A program made the position numbers and the translations under genes. Under the pieces are notes generated by a model. It was not told the DNA's origin and made no database searches. It saw nothing but the letters and a program-made list of their open reading frames with translations. DNA of 64,000 nt, taken from Diplonema japonicum. Lineage: Eukaryota > Euglenozoa > Diplonemea > Diplonemida > Diplonemidae. The stretch covers positions 310,001 through 374,000 of the forward strand of contig OZ025676.1 in NCBI GenBank assembly GCA_964019335.1, read 5' to 3'. This document shows, piece after piece, positions 55,021 to 64,000 of the stretch. Numbering within the stretch: the stretch's first letter is position 1; the number at the start of each line of letters is the position of its first letter.

Positions 55021-55755
55021 GTTGCGTCAACACTGTTAAGAAGAGAAGAGAAAAGAGATTAAAAATGGCCGGCAAAATACATCAAGCCTAGGGAAATGGG
55101 GAAGGGAGGGAAGGGAGGAGAAAGCACCTAACACTCTTCCAGAAGATGAACGTTTTATATAAAAGCACGTTTTTTTTTTTTTTTTTTTTTCGTTCTTTTT
55201 TTTTTATATATTTCCTTTTCATTTTTTTCCTTCGACCCCCTTGTACTTTGAAATAGACAGAATTTCAAATAGCCTTTGAGGAGAAAAAAAAATATCAGAG
55301 AGCTGCTGCAGATAGACGAGAGAGTCTCAGAGTCAAAAATAAGTAAAATAAAAACAAAGGGGAAAAAAAATAAAGGGTTAGTACTTCTCGCACAACACTT
55401 TTTTTTTCCATTGCCAGAGATTCCATTTTTTTCATTTTTTTTTTTTTTTTACATGAGCATTCTTTGAAATATTACTCACGAGAGACCATCAAAAATATTT
55501 TTTTAAAAAAAAGATTTTTCGGCCTCGCTTCAATGCAGGAACAAATGCAGGAACAAAAAAAAACTCCCAATAGGGGGGGGGAGCAAACACTTTTTTTTAT
55601 TATTATTCTGTCCCCCATAAAACCCCTCGTATTATTCCTTTTTTTTTTCTCCCCACACCCATTCTTTCGCTCTCCCTCCATATTATGAAACACGTTTTTT
55701 TTTTTTTTTTTTCCTCGTTTTTTTTTTTTTTTCCTGCTTTTTTCTGCCTCTTTCT
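54384..55755. other. Intergenic region, no gene seen
   Basis: About 1.4 kb of A/T/purine tracts (T-runs at 54992-55018, 55171-55190, 55698-55712) with no recognisable gene, RNA or repeat copy. Confidence 0.6.
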
Positions 55756-58700
55756 TTAGGCTTCGAATTTCACGAACTTCTGAACGAAGTCGAGGACCTC
55801 AACCTCTGATCCGCCAAGGCCATGGGCATAGACGTATTGAGCAGCGAAGTAGGCACCACAGATCGCCATGAGGTACGCATCAGGCACACGTTCCAACACA
55901 ACCTCCAAGGGAACCTCCTCAAGGAGGAGGGCCGGAAGGGCTTTGTTGAGAATGAGCTTCTTGAGGTGTGCGTTCTCCTTGAGGATGCTGGAGTTCTGCA
56001 ACATGTCGTTGATGTTGTTGATCTTCTTGGACAGCAGGTCAGTGATGGTCACCATGTACTTGTGGGTCCCTGCCACGCGCTCCCTCCAGCAGGCCTCGAA
56101 CTCCATCCTGGCGTTCTCCTCGATGACCAGCTGCACCTGCTTCACGTACTTCTCGTAGAATTCAGGCACTGAGCCGTCTTTCTTCACACACATCAACTCG
56201 TTGTGCTGCTCCTCCGACATGGCCAGTGCAGCGAGCACTTCAAGGGACGACGAGGTGACGCCACCCTTGTTGCAGGTTGCGTCCTTCATCAGGATGACCC
56301 CTGCGTCCTCCAGCACCCTCCTGGCATCTCTGGTGATGAACAGGTTGGCACCTTCGCAGATGAACTTGAACCTCGGTGTCCCGTCCTTCTTCAGCATCTT
56401 GTCCACGTTGTTGATGTTGACAGAGTCGGGACGGCCACCGCACGGCACGAACAGGTCAGCCTCCAGTTCTGTCCTCAGGTGGTACTCGTTCCTGAACACC
56501 AACCCGGACTCGATCACCTCTCCGCTGGGCAGCGTCACGTTCTTGTCGTCCACCAGAACCCTGTACGCGTCCTTGCCTAGCTTGCTTGCGTCGAAGCTGT
56601 CGATCATCAACCTCTCCTTCGCGAGCCTCATGAGCTCCGGCCTGTCAAGCCCCGCAGCGTCGTAGATGACACCCGACCCGTCCACGATGGACACCGTCTT
56701 GTCCTTCGAGATCAAGATCTCGTTGGACCCCAGGTCGCCGTCGGGGCCGCCAGTCTGGAACTTGGTGACCTCGGCTTCGTCGAGACCCTGAGTCTTGAGC
56801 ACACCAAGAACCTGCTGGTGCACACTCCTGGTGGTCATGCCGTAGACATCATGAGGGATACCACCCATGGTGGCGGGCTTCCCGGTGGTGATGGCCTTCC
56901 AGTAGGGGTAGCCCCTCTTGGCAGCGTGCTCGGCGGCCCACACAACAACGTCACCAGCAGTACCCTCATCGGGACCGAAGAAGAGGATCTCATCTTTCCC
57001 GAGCAGGTTGACCACCTGGTCGTTCTCGAGAACGAGGTCCAAGAGCGAGTCGATGTATGCCTTGAAGGCGTCGTCAGGAGCGTTTTGCGACCTCTCGTCG
57101 GGGTTGAGGAGGATGGTACCCTTGGAACCGCCCTCAGGGATGTCCTTGTTCTTCAGCTGCTGGGTGTAGGCAAGGTTGTAGTTCTCCTCAAAGAGGGACT
57201 GGTGGTTCTTGAAGTACGCCATGTTGGGGGACTTGATCATACGGATCCCACCACGCGAGATATCCCTGAACCTGACGTGGAAGCCCTCAAAGGCCGAGCC
57301 CACGATAAGGAAGACAGCGTGGGGGACCTCCTGGTAGGCCTCAGTGATGAACAGGGTGGGGTCAAGACGGAAGGCGGTGGCAGCCTTCTCTCTGCTGAAG
57401 AAGTTGGTCTTGAGGATGGCCTGGTTGAACAGCAAGCACGACATGAAGATGTCCTGGTCGAGGGGGTCGGTCACAGTCGACTTGATCTGCTTGGCGAGCT
57501 CGTCGTTGAAGGTAGGCGTGGTGATCTCGGAGCCGGGCTTCCTGCCCCTCATGAAGTCATCATACACAGACCAGGCAATGTCGGGGTAGGTCTCCATGGT
57601 CCTGTTGAACCTGTGAAGGTTCACAGCGTTCTTCTGCATGGCCCTGCCCAGCCTGTCAAGCCTGTCGAGCGACACGTCAGAGTTGGACTCCTTCAGGTAC
57701 ATCCTGAGCGCGTGGAAGTCCTCACTCCTGTGGGGCATGAAGTGGTAAGTGAACACTTGTGCGCAGCCAAGGTACAGCTTGGCCCTAGGCCCCAGGGACG
57801 TGTTAGAGTTCAACCTTGCAGACCTTGGGAGCACCGCCAGGGTGGTCATCCTCCTGGTGAGAGAGATCAGGTTCCTCTGCACCTGTGCCTCAGTGTGAGC
57901 GGGGTTGGTGTTTTCAAGGTACACGTTGTAGGTGACGGCACCGTTGGCGAAGGTCTCTCCAAAGAGCTGAGTGCACCTGAGACCCAAGTAGTCCAGGATG
58001 TCGAACATCTGCGCCAGACCATCCTCAGGCGCCTCATTGGGGAACACAAGCATGATGACGTGACCAGGCTCCCTGTTGCGCACCTCGGAGACAGGGTGGA
58101 GCTGACCATGAGCCTTCTGAAGCATCTTCTCGTACCTGCTACGGGTAGGCCTGGACTTGGTCCTCAAGAAGGCAGCGGAAGACACCTGCCAGATGTCGGG
58201 GACATCAGTCTTGCAGACGTCAGGGTTCAAGAACCTCGACCTAGTGGCGGTGACCATGAGAAGAGACTTGCCATAGACAAGCGGCTCCCTAGAGCGGAAC
58301 ATGGTGATGGAGGTGGTGAGGTTGTCGGGCGTGGCGGCAACGTACTGGTTCATCCTGATGAGAAGCTCGCGACGCTCCTTCTGGTCGTCGAGGCAGAAGA
58401 AGGTGGCTTCCTTCTGGCCGATGAATTGGAAGGACATGGCACCAAGGTCCGCGTGATCGCTTTGGTCGTGGTCAAGGTCGTCGAGGGACGTGTGCACAGC
58501 CTTCTTGGCACCCATGAAGGACGAGATGTGCTTGGCGATCTGGATGGGGTTGTTCTGCGCGAAGTACAGCGGCGAGATCCCTAAGTTGTAGAAGGCGTGC
58601 ACCTCCTCTTGGATGGCGTTCTCGGAGTACGTGCCCTCCCTCTGGAGAAGCTCGATCACCTTCTTCACCTGCGAGTCGAAGATCTCCTCGGACTGGCTGT

Positions 58701-59360
58701 AGACAGAGTCAGCACTGGACAGAGCACCCTGCATGATGTGGGACACCGCGACGGTGAGGTCACCCCTCAGCCTCTTCAGCTGCTGTGCAGGGGGCTCGAA
58801 CTCGGGTCTGTAAAGAAGAAGGAAGACGGCGACGATCTCGCTGTTGTAGATGACGGGGAGCGCAGCGGCGGAGAACTCGCCACTGAGCTTGTCGAAGCCA
58901 GGCATGTCGAGGTTGCTTACCTGTGAGGGTGCGAGGGGTTGATGTGACATACGCTTCCGCTCTGCTTGAACTCCGCCTCATGCGAGGTCATTGCCTCGGA
59001 CAAGATGCCAGCATCGATGTGGACCTCTTCATGGATCTGCGGGTGTTATAACCTATTAGACACTTATACCTTACGAACGCCAGCGAAGGCCTCAGCGTCG
59101 TGAGCGGCCCATGCATCACCGCACCTCAGAGTGCCATCGTTCTCAGGCACCCATGCCTCCACGTAGACGGCATCCTTCTCCACAAGCGACAGAGTGCCGA
59201 CCACACCTCTGAGACCACCTTCGACCTGCATCTCGAGGCCTCCAGAGCTCATGGGTCGCATCTGAACCTTCTGACCAGTCCTTGCCGACCTTGGCCTCCA
59301 GGCACGGGCCCCTGCACGGGTCGCAGGACCCCTGGCCGAACGCAACAAATTGTTCAACAT
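55756..59360 (-). CDS. Mitochondrial NAD-dependent glutamate dehydrogenase (large type)
   Basis: Three exons: 59360-59070, 59036-58953 and 58920-55756 (1179 aa). It converts glutamate to 2-oxoglutarate and ammonia with NAD. The N-terminus is Arg/Ala-rich without acids (M-L-N-N-L-L-R-S-A-R-G-P-A), a mitochondrial presequence. The dehydrogenase core has R-D-I-S-R-G-G-I-R-M-I, E-G-G-S-K-G-T-I-L-L-N (Lys-containing substrate region), F-G-P-D-E-G-T-A, and a Rossmann-like T-G-G-P-D-G-D-L-G-S-N-E. The large size is that of the fungal/protist NAD-GDH class, also found in kinetoplastids. The two introns are very short (33 and 32 nt) and free of long tracts. Reading through the second gives a shorter frame starting inside it. 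Codons strongly prefer G/C at third positions. Confidence 0.92.
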
Positions 59361-59465
59361 TGCAAAGTTGTATGTATCTGGAAAGCGGCGTTAAAAAACA
59401 CAGGGAAAGAATTTAAAAAAAAAAAAAAGAAAGGAGATGAGAGATTGTCAAAAAAAAAAAATCCC

Positions 59466-59969
59466 CTACCTGCTAATAGTGCTGCACAATGAGAGGATCC
59501 CACAATCCAGCTGGGTAACAGGGTTCTCGTCGTAAAACAAGAAACTGAAAGGAAGAGGCGAGACGGCGGTCAAGGCTTGAGGAAGGCTCGGTGAGTCGAA
59601 CGAGAAGAAGAACGTCTTTGCACGTGACAGCTTGGCGGTTGTGATAAGCCCTTCCAACAGGGCAAAATAGTGCTTTGCCTGCTCTTCTGTAGGGGGAGGG
59701 TGCCCCCTGTTCACGCGCATGGTCCACATTTCTGTAATGGGGAGATCACCCCCTAATGTTTTATATTGTTCCTTAAGCAGCGCTGTACCTACTAAGGAGA
59801 TACTGTGCAAATCTCCCTCTGGGAGACTTTCCAACACATTATCCAAAATATGCTTGACCTTTGCCGCCTTCTCCGTGGTGTCACCTGCAAGAAATCCCCT
59901 GCCCTTCAAAACCTTCTGAAAGGATATCTTTATTATATTCCGCATCACGAATATTGAAGTTGGTTCCAT
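59466..59969 (-). CDS. Unknown protein
   Basis: Single exon, 167 aa, with a possible alternative ATG at residue 9. Beta/alpha composition with segments I-I-K-I-S-F-Q-K-V-L, I-L-D-N-V-L-E-S-L-P, I-T-E-M-W-T-M-R-V, and F-F-F-S-F-D-S-P-S-L-P at the end. The arrangement weakly recalls HORMA-type proteins such as ATG101, but I would not name it on this basis. It is separated from the glutamate dehydrogenase start by only about 105 bp and is the rightmost gene of the minus-strand array. It could lack a first or last exon. Confidence 0.55.
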   Translation of the reverse strand: MEPTSIFVMRNIIKISFQKVLKGRGFLAGDTTEKAAKVKHILDNVLESLPEGDLHSISLVGTALLKEQYKTLGGDLPITEMWTMRVNRGHPPPTEEQAKHYFALLEGLITTAKLSRAKTFFFSFDSPSLPQALTAVSPLPFSFLFYDENPVTQLDCGILSLCSTISR

Positions 59970-61309
59970 TTTTTTTTCTTTTAGATTTACCTGATTTTCT
60001 TTTTTTTTTTAAAATATTTTTTTGGGATGAGGGGGATAAAGAAAAAAAAAGGTATGAGGGAGGGGAAGGAGAATGGGAGGGGAAAATAAAAAACAGGGGG
60101 GGGTGGACTTTAAAAATAGTGTTTTTTCTTCTTCCAAAAGGGGGGGGGGGGGGAAATGGATAAAAAAATAATAAGGGGGAAAAAAAAACACATCCACACA
60201 CCCCATCCCTCCCCCTTTCGACGAATACTGATTTGAGAGAAAAAAAGAAATCCAAAAACTGCCTTTATCAAGTGAAAAAAGAAAGAAAATACCTTCTGCA
60301 CAATGTAGGGAGGGGAGAGAGTAAAAAAAGAATAATGGCGGGGGAGTGGTCAGACCGGTCTTTGTTTTTAACAATAAAGTATATCTCGTTCTTACTGATG
60401 GCTTCCCACCCTTCCCCTCCGGGTTTTTTTTTTTTTCTTTTTTTTTTTTTTCCCGCTCTTTCTCCCGGGCTATTACGCAAAGATTACCTTTGTCAAAGTT
60501 TTCTTTAAAAGATTACGTGTGGGGTGGGGGGGATGGGGGAATATTACTTAATCGAAAGTGAAAAGAAATTTCTTCCTCCACTTTTTTTTCTCTTTTCTTT
60601 TTCTTCTTTAAAAAAAAGGGGAGGGGGGATAACATGGAAATATAAAGAAGTACATAGGTATATAGCTAATCGTTATTGACTGTCCGTCGCCTTCAAGTAG
60701 ACAGTGCTTGTGCAGGGTGTCACCAACGCTGCTTTTCTGCTTTAGCGTGGGGGGGGGGGGGGGAAGAAAATACGGACGCAGCCTTCATTAGAACTACACT
60801 TTTTAATTTCTCGTTTGTAGATCAAACCACTTTTATGAGAACGCTTTGTCGCTTTTTCCCTTGTAAAAAAAAGGGGGGGTGTTTTTTTTTTTTTTTCTTG
60901 GTTAGAGTTGTTCGTCTTTTTCTTCCTTCTTTTTCCATAGTACCCGGCCCCAGGCCCCACGGTTTAAACTTTAGCTATTTTAGTTTCAATTCGCTTTTTT
61001 TTTTTTTTTTTTTTTTTTTTGGTTGAACAGAATAAATATGCTAGAAGGAGGATATAAAAAAAAAAAATAAAATAAAAAACAAGCGATTTTTTTTGAGGGG
61101 AAATAACTAAGCAAGAAGCAATACATGGCCTTTGGAATTAAAGGATGTATAGGTGATGCCCCATCTCCCTTTTTATTATATGATTATGACATTTTTTTTT
61201 TAATTTATTTTGTTCTTACAAAGAAAATGAGGAGCAATACTTTGTTGAGCACAAATAAGTAAAAAAAAAAAAAAAAAAAAAAGTAAAACAGCCAACAGTT
61301 AAGGTTTAT

Positions 61310-61347
<38 letters not shown>

Positions 61348-61737
61348 CCGCGCTCACCCAGAGTGTTTGCGAAACGAAAATACTTCACACAAAAAAGCTA
61401 GCATTTTCCCTTTTTTTTTTTCCTTCTCTTTTTTTTTCCTCGCACGAAGGAAGAGGATTATATTTTTGCAAAGCGAGAGTAAGGGGACAAAAACAAAACA
61501 CAGCACATTTCAGGCATGTTTGCAGGGGGGGGGGGGGGGGTGACGTCTTGAGCACTTCTGCAAGCACGAGGGGGAGGGGGAAATATACCTCGGAAAAAAA
61601 TGGGGGGGGGGCATAAAAGACACTCCACTCTAACAATTTGATTTTTTGTTAACTTTTTTTTTTTTTTACTGCAAACCCAAGGAAGGAGGTAAAATCAGGA
61701 ACGGGAAAAAAAAAAAGAAAAAAATTTTTGTGTTTAA
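59970..61737. other. Intergenic region with one repeat A copy
   Basis: About 1.8 kb, no gene seen. Repeat A copy 3 is at 60699-60737. Many T/A/G tracts lie on both sides, including a T-run at 61311-61347. The TTAA at 61734-61737 is the left target-site copy of the piggyBac element. Confidence 0.6.
60699..60737 (-). repeat. Dispersed repeat A, copy 3
   Basis: On the minus strand it reads GCGTTGGTGACACCCTGCAC then AAGCACTGT, matching the cores at 10952-10995 and 26395-26436. Confidence 0.5.
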
Positions 61738-61750
61738 CCATTAAAGGACG
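61738..61750 (+). repeat. piggyBac left terminal inverted repeat
   Basis: CCATTAAAGGACG, directly after the TTAA target copy at 61734-61737; exact inverse of 63924-63936. A perfect 16-bp palindrome follows at 61754-61769. Confidence 0.9.
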
Positions 61751-62080
61751 AAGCGCTAGATATCTAGCGATCAAAAAATTAAAATTTTTGTATAGGCATT
61801 TTAAGTACCATAGACCCTTACCCTTGCACAGAATGACCTAGTTCCGCGATTTCTTTTCCATCGAAAATCACTTTTGGCCCCTAGATTAACCTCCAAAAAC
61901 ACCCTCGAAACCAGTTTTTGGTGGCACGAAAGCTCAGATGAGCAGTACTGATTCAGACGAGTTCGGGAGTGCCTAAGGGGACATTCTCACTGACGATGGG
62001 ACCTCACCTAGCGCCAGTAGTGACGAGAAGAGTGAAAATATGCCCTGGGAGAGCGATATTACGCAGGTTACGCGTAAGAA

Positions 62081-63700
62081 GTGACAGGGCACAGGGGGGG
62101 GCAGAAATCACCCTTTTCCCACATGAGTGCATCAAGGATTTCCAAGCTGTTCATCTCAATGGGGTTTGTGAAATCTCTTTGCACCGTTTGCAAGTACCAC
62201 AACCCCGACTTTGACTTCACTGTGGACGATATCTATCAGTTTGTGGCCTTGTGGGTGCTCATGGACATCATCCGCAAGGCTGGCATAAAAGATTACTGGC
62301 CGACCATTTGTGCCCTCGCCACACCTTTTTTTGGCAAATGTAATGAAACGTTGCTGCTTTTGCGCTTACAGCGGTCGTTGCATTTTGGAGGGGTGAAGAG
62401 ACAGACAGAGTGCTGCAAAAAATAAGATTCTTGCTCCCCTACCTGTCTGCAACACTATTCCCCCGGAGAATCGATCATTGATGAGAGTATGATCAAGTCA
62501 CACGGTAGGCATCGCTTCAGAGTACTCCAGCCTGCAAAGAGGACAGGTGAGGCTGTGCACCGGACAGGATCTGACACAGGGTCGTGTTCACCTTGTCGAT
62601 CTACTGTCCGCAGTGCTAATACCATTGTAAAAGCGTGAAAAAGCAATCAAACACAGCACTGTGGACCCCGATGTGAGGTATCTCAGCACTTGGCATATTA
62701 CCTTCCCATTTGGTGAAGGATCGAGGTCATTGTAGGGGGGTGCTGGTGTTTGGGAGCCCTGACTCGCGTGCAGGATTGGCGTACCACGTGATCACTGCAG
62801 AAGCACCAATGCTTATGATGCCAAAAAAGGACAACATGGCGACCAGAATGTCTCGGCGGCGGAGCTCTGCTTCGAGCTTCTTGTCCTGCAGCTCGAGCGC
62901 GACAATGAAAGCTCTTACAACGTTCTCCCGTATCTCCTGCGGTGCCTTCAATGGCGTCTTGCTTGACATGAAGTGAACGTCGTGCTCAGTCTGAAAGCGC
63001 ACCCCACGTGACTTGTCGATGCCACTATTCGTGTCCACCTGGTGGATGGCTCGGCATCGGTAGCGTTCCCCTTGTACCCCGGCATCGATAACTTCTATAC
63101 TGGCGTTACCCTTGTACAACAGATGTGGGAATCGGGTTTGCGGTGGAAACAATCCGAGGAAAGTCCAGTCAATGGTGGTAACAATCCGAAGAAAACCGAC
63201 AGAATGTACCTAATCTTGCCCCAGTGAAGAAGCAAGTAGGCCCAGGCAGGCCCAAAAACGGGTTCGCGATGAGCGACAACAGCTTTTCGACTGTTATGCG
63301 CCAGTCCGGAAACAACCGCCCAGCAAGCACCCGTTCTGAAATGGGGACCGAGGGGCCCAGGGAAGATGCCAGGCGCGACTTCACCAAAGGTCACTGGTCC
63401 AAAAAACTGGATGCAGCAAGACAATGCACACACCACATGCGTGTTTTGGGGGTCCGGGTGCAAACTATCTTCATCTGCAAGGCTTGTAACGTGCATCTGT
63501 GCCCAGCTTGCTTTGCGGACTATCACGAACCAGTGGTTTACCCACCCCAATCTACCCCCTCTGGAGGCCCGGCCACACCGAAGAAACGCCTAAGGTACCA
63601 GCGTCTCCAAACACATACCCTTCTCCCCAGGTCGTCATCTGAGCCAAGTCCCAAAAGCAAAACCCCCCCTAGCACCCCGAGGCCCAAGCGAAAAAAGTAA
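62081..63700 (+). pseudogene. piggyBac transposase remnant
   Basis: Three separated pieces. 62081-62425 encodes the N-terminal half (F-V-A-L-W-V-L-M-D-I-I-R-K-A-G-I-K-D-Y-W), with a strong family match. 62471-62638 carries D-E-S-M with the first catalytic Asp, followed by a stop. 63006-63227 and 63224-63700 carry D-N-F-Y-T-G (second catalytic Asp) and the C-terminal cysteine/histidine region (C-K-A-C, C-P-A-C-F-A-D-Y-H). From the second Asp to the zinc region is about 110 codons, much less than the roughly 200 expected, so the part with the third catalytic Asp seems deleted. Confidence 0.8.
62727..63152 (-). pseudogene. Antisense open frame inside the piggyBac element
   Basis: 141-residue minus-strand open frame lying in the excess sequence between the two transposase catalytic motifs. 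It reads like a real protein part: a helix E-L-Q-D-K-K-L-E-A-E-L-R-R-R then a membrane-like segment I-L-V-A-M-L-S-F-F-G-I-I-S-I-G-A. Its first ATG-like start lies inside transposase-derived sequence, so the frame as a whole is chimeric. It may be a captured gene fragment; family not recognised, and chance is possible. Confidence 0.35.
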
Positions 63701-63923
63701 GGAAGTGTCTAACCTATGGGCGGGGTTTTACAATAAATTTCACTTCAATTCCTTATTATTCACTTCCCAGGGCCTTTGAGGGGCGTCTGGGGGTGTTTTT
63801 TGTCCCTCCTGGGTGATGTATTTTCTTTTACACAAGCGTCGTTCTATGGTTGCATGCTCGAGGATGTTTTAATTTTAGAAAATAAAAAAGTCGATGGTGA
63901 CCTTTTTTTTGCCCAAAAGCCCC

Positions 63924-63933
63924 CGTCCTTTAA

Positions 63934-63936
<3 letters not shown>
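63924..63936 (-). repeat. piggyBac right terminal inverted repeat
   Basis: CGTCCTTTAATGG on the given strand, inverse of 61738-61750, followed by TTAA at 63937-63940 and then a long A-run. Confidence 0.9.
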
Positions 63937-63967
<31 letters not shown>

Positions 63968-64000
63968 CAAATCTTTTTAGCGGTTTTAGTGATGCCTCGA
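63937..64000. other. Right edge, A-run and short unique sequence
   Basis: The right TTAA copy runs into an A-run to 63967, then 33 nt of unassigned sequence to the end of the window. Confidence 0.7.

Larger units (their letters stand above)
61738..63936 (+). mobile_element. Decayed piggyBac-family DNA transposon
   Basis: 2199 bp bounded by perfect 13-bp terminal inverted repeats (CCATTAAAGGACG) and flanked on both sides by TTAA, the piggyBac target site. Transposase remnants on the plus strand appear in order: an N-terminal acidic part (from 61937, with in-frame stops), the D-I-Y-Q-F-V-A-L-W-V-L-M / K-D-Y-W-P-T segment, the first catalytic motif I-I-D-E-S-M-I-K at about 62474, the D-N-F-Y-T-G-V-T-L motif at about 63084, and a C-terminal zinc region. 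The parts lie in different frames with stops between, so no working transposase is encoded. Confidence 0.9.

Noticed and set aside
56818-58584. 588-codon plus-strand open frame opposite glutamate dehydrogenase
   Set aside because: It is an antisense shadow of a G/C-ending coding region; the minus frame has full enzyme homology.

Overview
This window comes from the nuclear genome of a unicellular eukaryote, and several signs point to Euglenozoa. The core of histone H3 carries the W-R-P-G-T-V, L-L-L-Q-K-A-P-F and Q-E-A-T-E-S-Y wording typical of kinetoplastids. The papain-family protease resembles trypanosomatid cruzipain/cathepsin L more than animal or plant enzymes. A NEK-like kinase ends in a PH-like segment. 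Every gene I can support between 369 and 59969 (30, of which one is weakly supported, plus two retroelement ORFs) lies on the minus strand, like a polycistronic directional gene cluster. Unlike trypanosomatids, at least 11 genes have short conventional cis-introns (24 found, 32-71 nt), so a diplonemid or other free-living euglenozoan is a better guess. The species is not established.

Layout (all genes minus strand): 0.4-3.5 kb PDZ-like protein and RD-rich CCCH/RRM protein; 5.8-8.4 kb unknown zinc-finger protein and RER1; 9.5-15.1 kb TMEM65, a secreted Cys-rich protein, prolyl 4-hydroxylase, a small membrane protein and a CID-like protein; 15.9-19.7 kb a USP12/46-type deubiquitinase and an ADP-ribosylglycohydrolase; 19.7-24.3 kb gene-free and repeat-rich; 24.3-30.9 kb NEK-like kinase, phosphate-type MFS transporter and cysteine protease; 31-33.6 kb one copy each of H4, H3, H2A and H2B; 34-37.1 kb two tandem polyubiquitin genes; 37.6-39 kb aromatic amino acid decarboxylase; 39.1-41.4 kb retroelement remnants; 41.9-54.4 kb a coiled-coil protein, a degenerate sirtuin, a RING/B-box protein, a mitochondrial-type membrane protein, a MAP3K-like kinase, a small protein and an FHA/Chk2-like kinase; 55.8-60 kb a mitochondrial NAD-dependent glutamate dehydrogenase and an unknown protein. 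A decayed piggyBac element with TTAA duplications and 13-bp terminal repeats fills 61.7-63.9 kb.

Noncoding DNA is full of homopolymer tracts. Within genes these sit mostly inside introns as sense-strand poly(A), often directly before the AG acceptor. Because all genes read leftward, the given strand shows them as poly(T). Genes expected to be highly expressed (histones, polyubiquitin, cysteine protease, glutamate dehydrogenase) have G/C-ending codons and either no introns or very short introns without tracts.

Most of the genes are unrelated housekeeping functions with no shared pathway. The exceptions are the histone cluster and the tandem ubiquitin genes. The chromatin and genome-maintenance theme (divergent histones, sirtuin-like protein, FHA kinase, ADP-ribosylglycohydrolase) is suggestive but not a demonstrated system.
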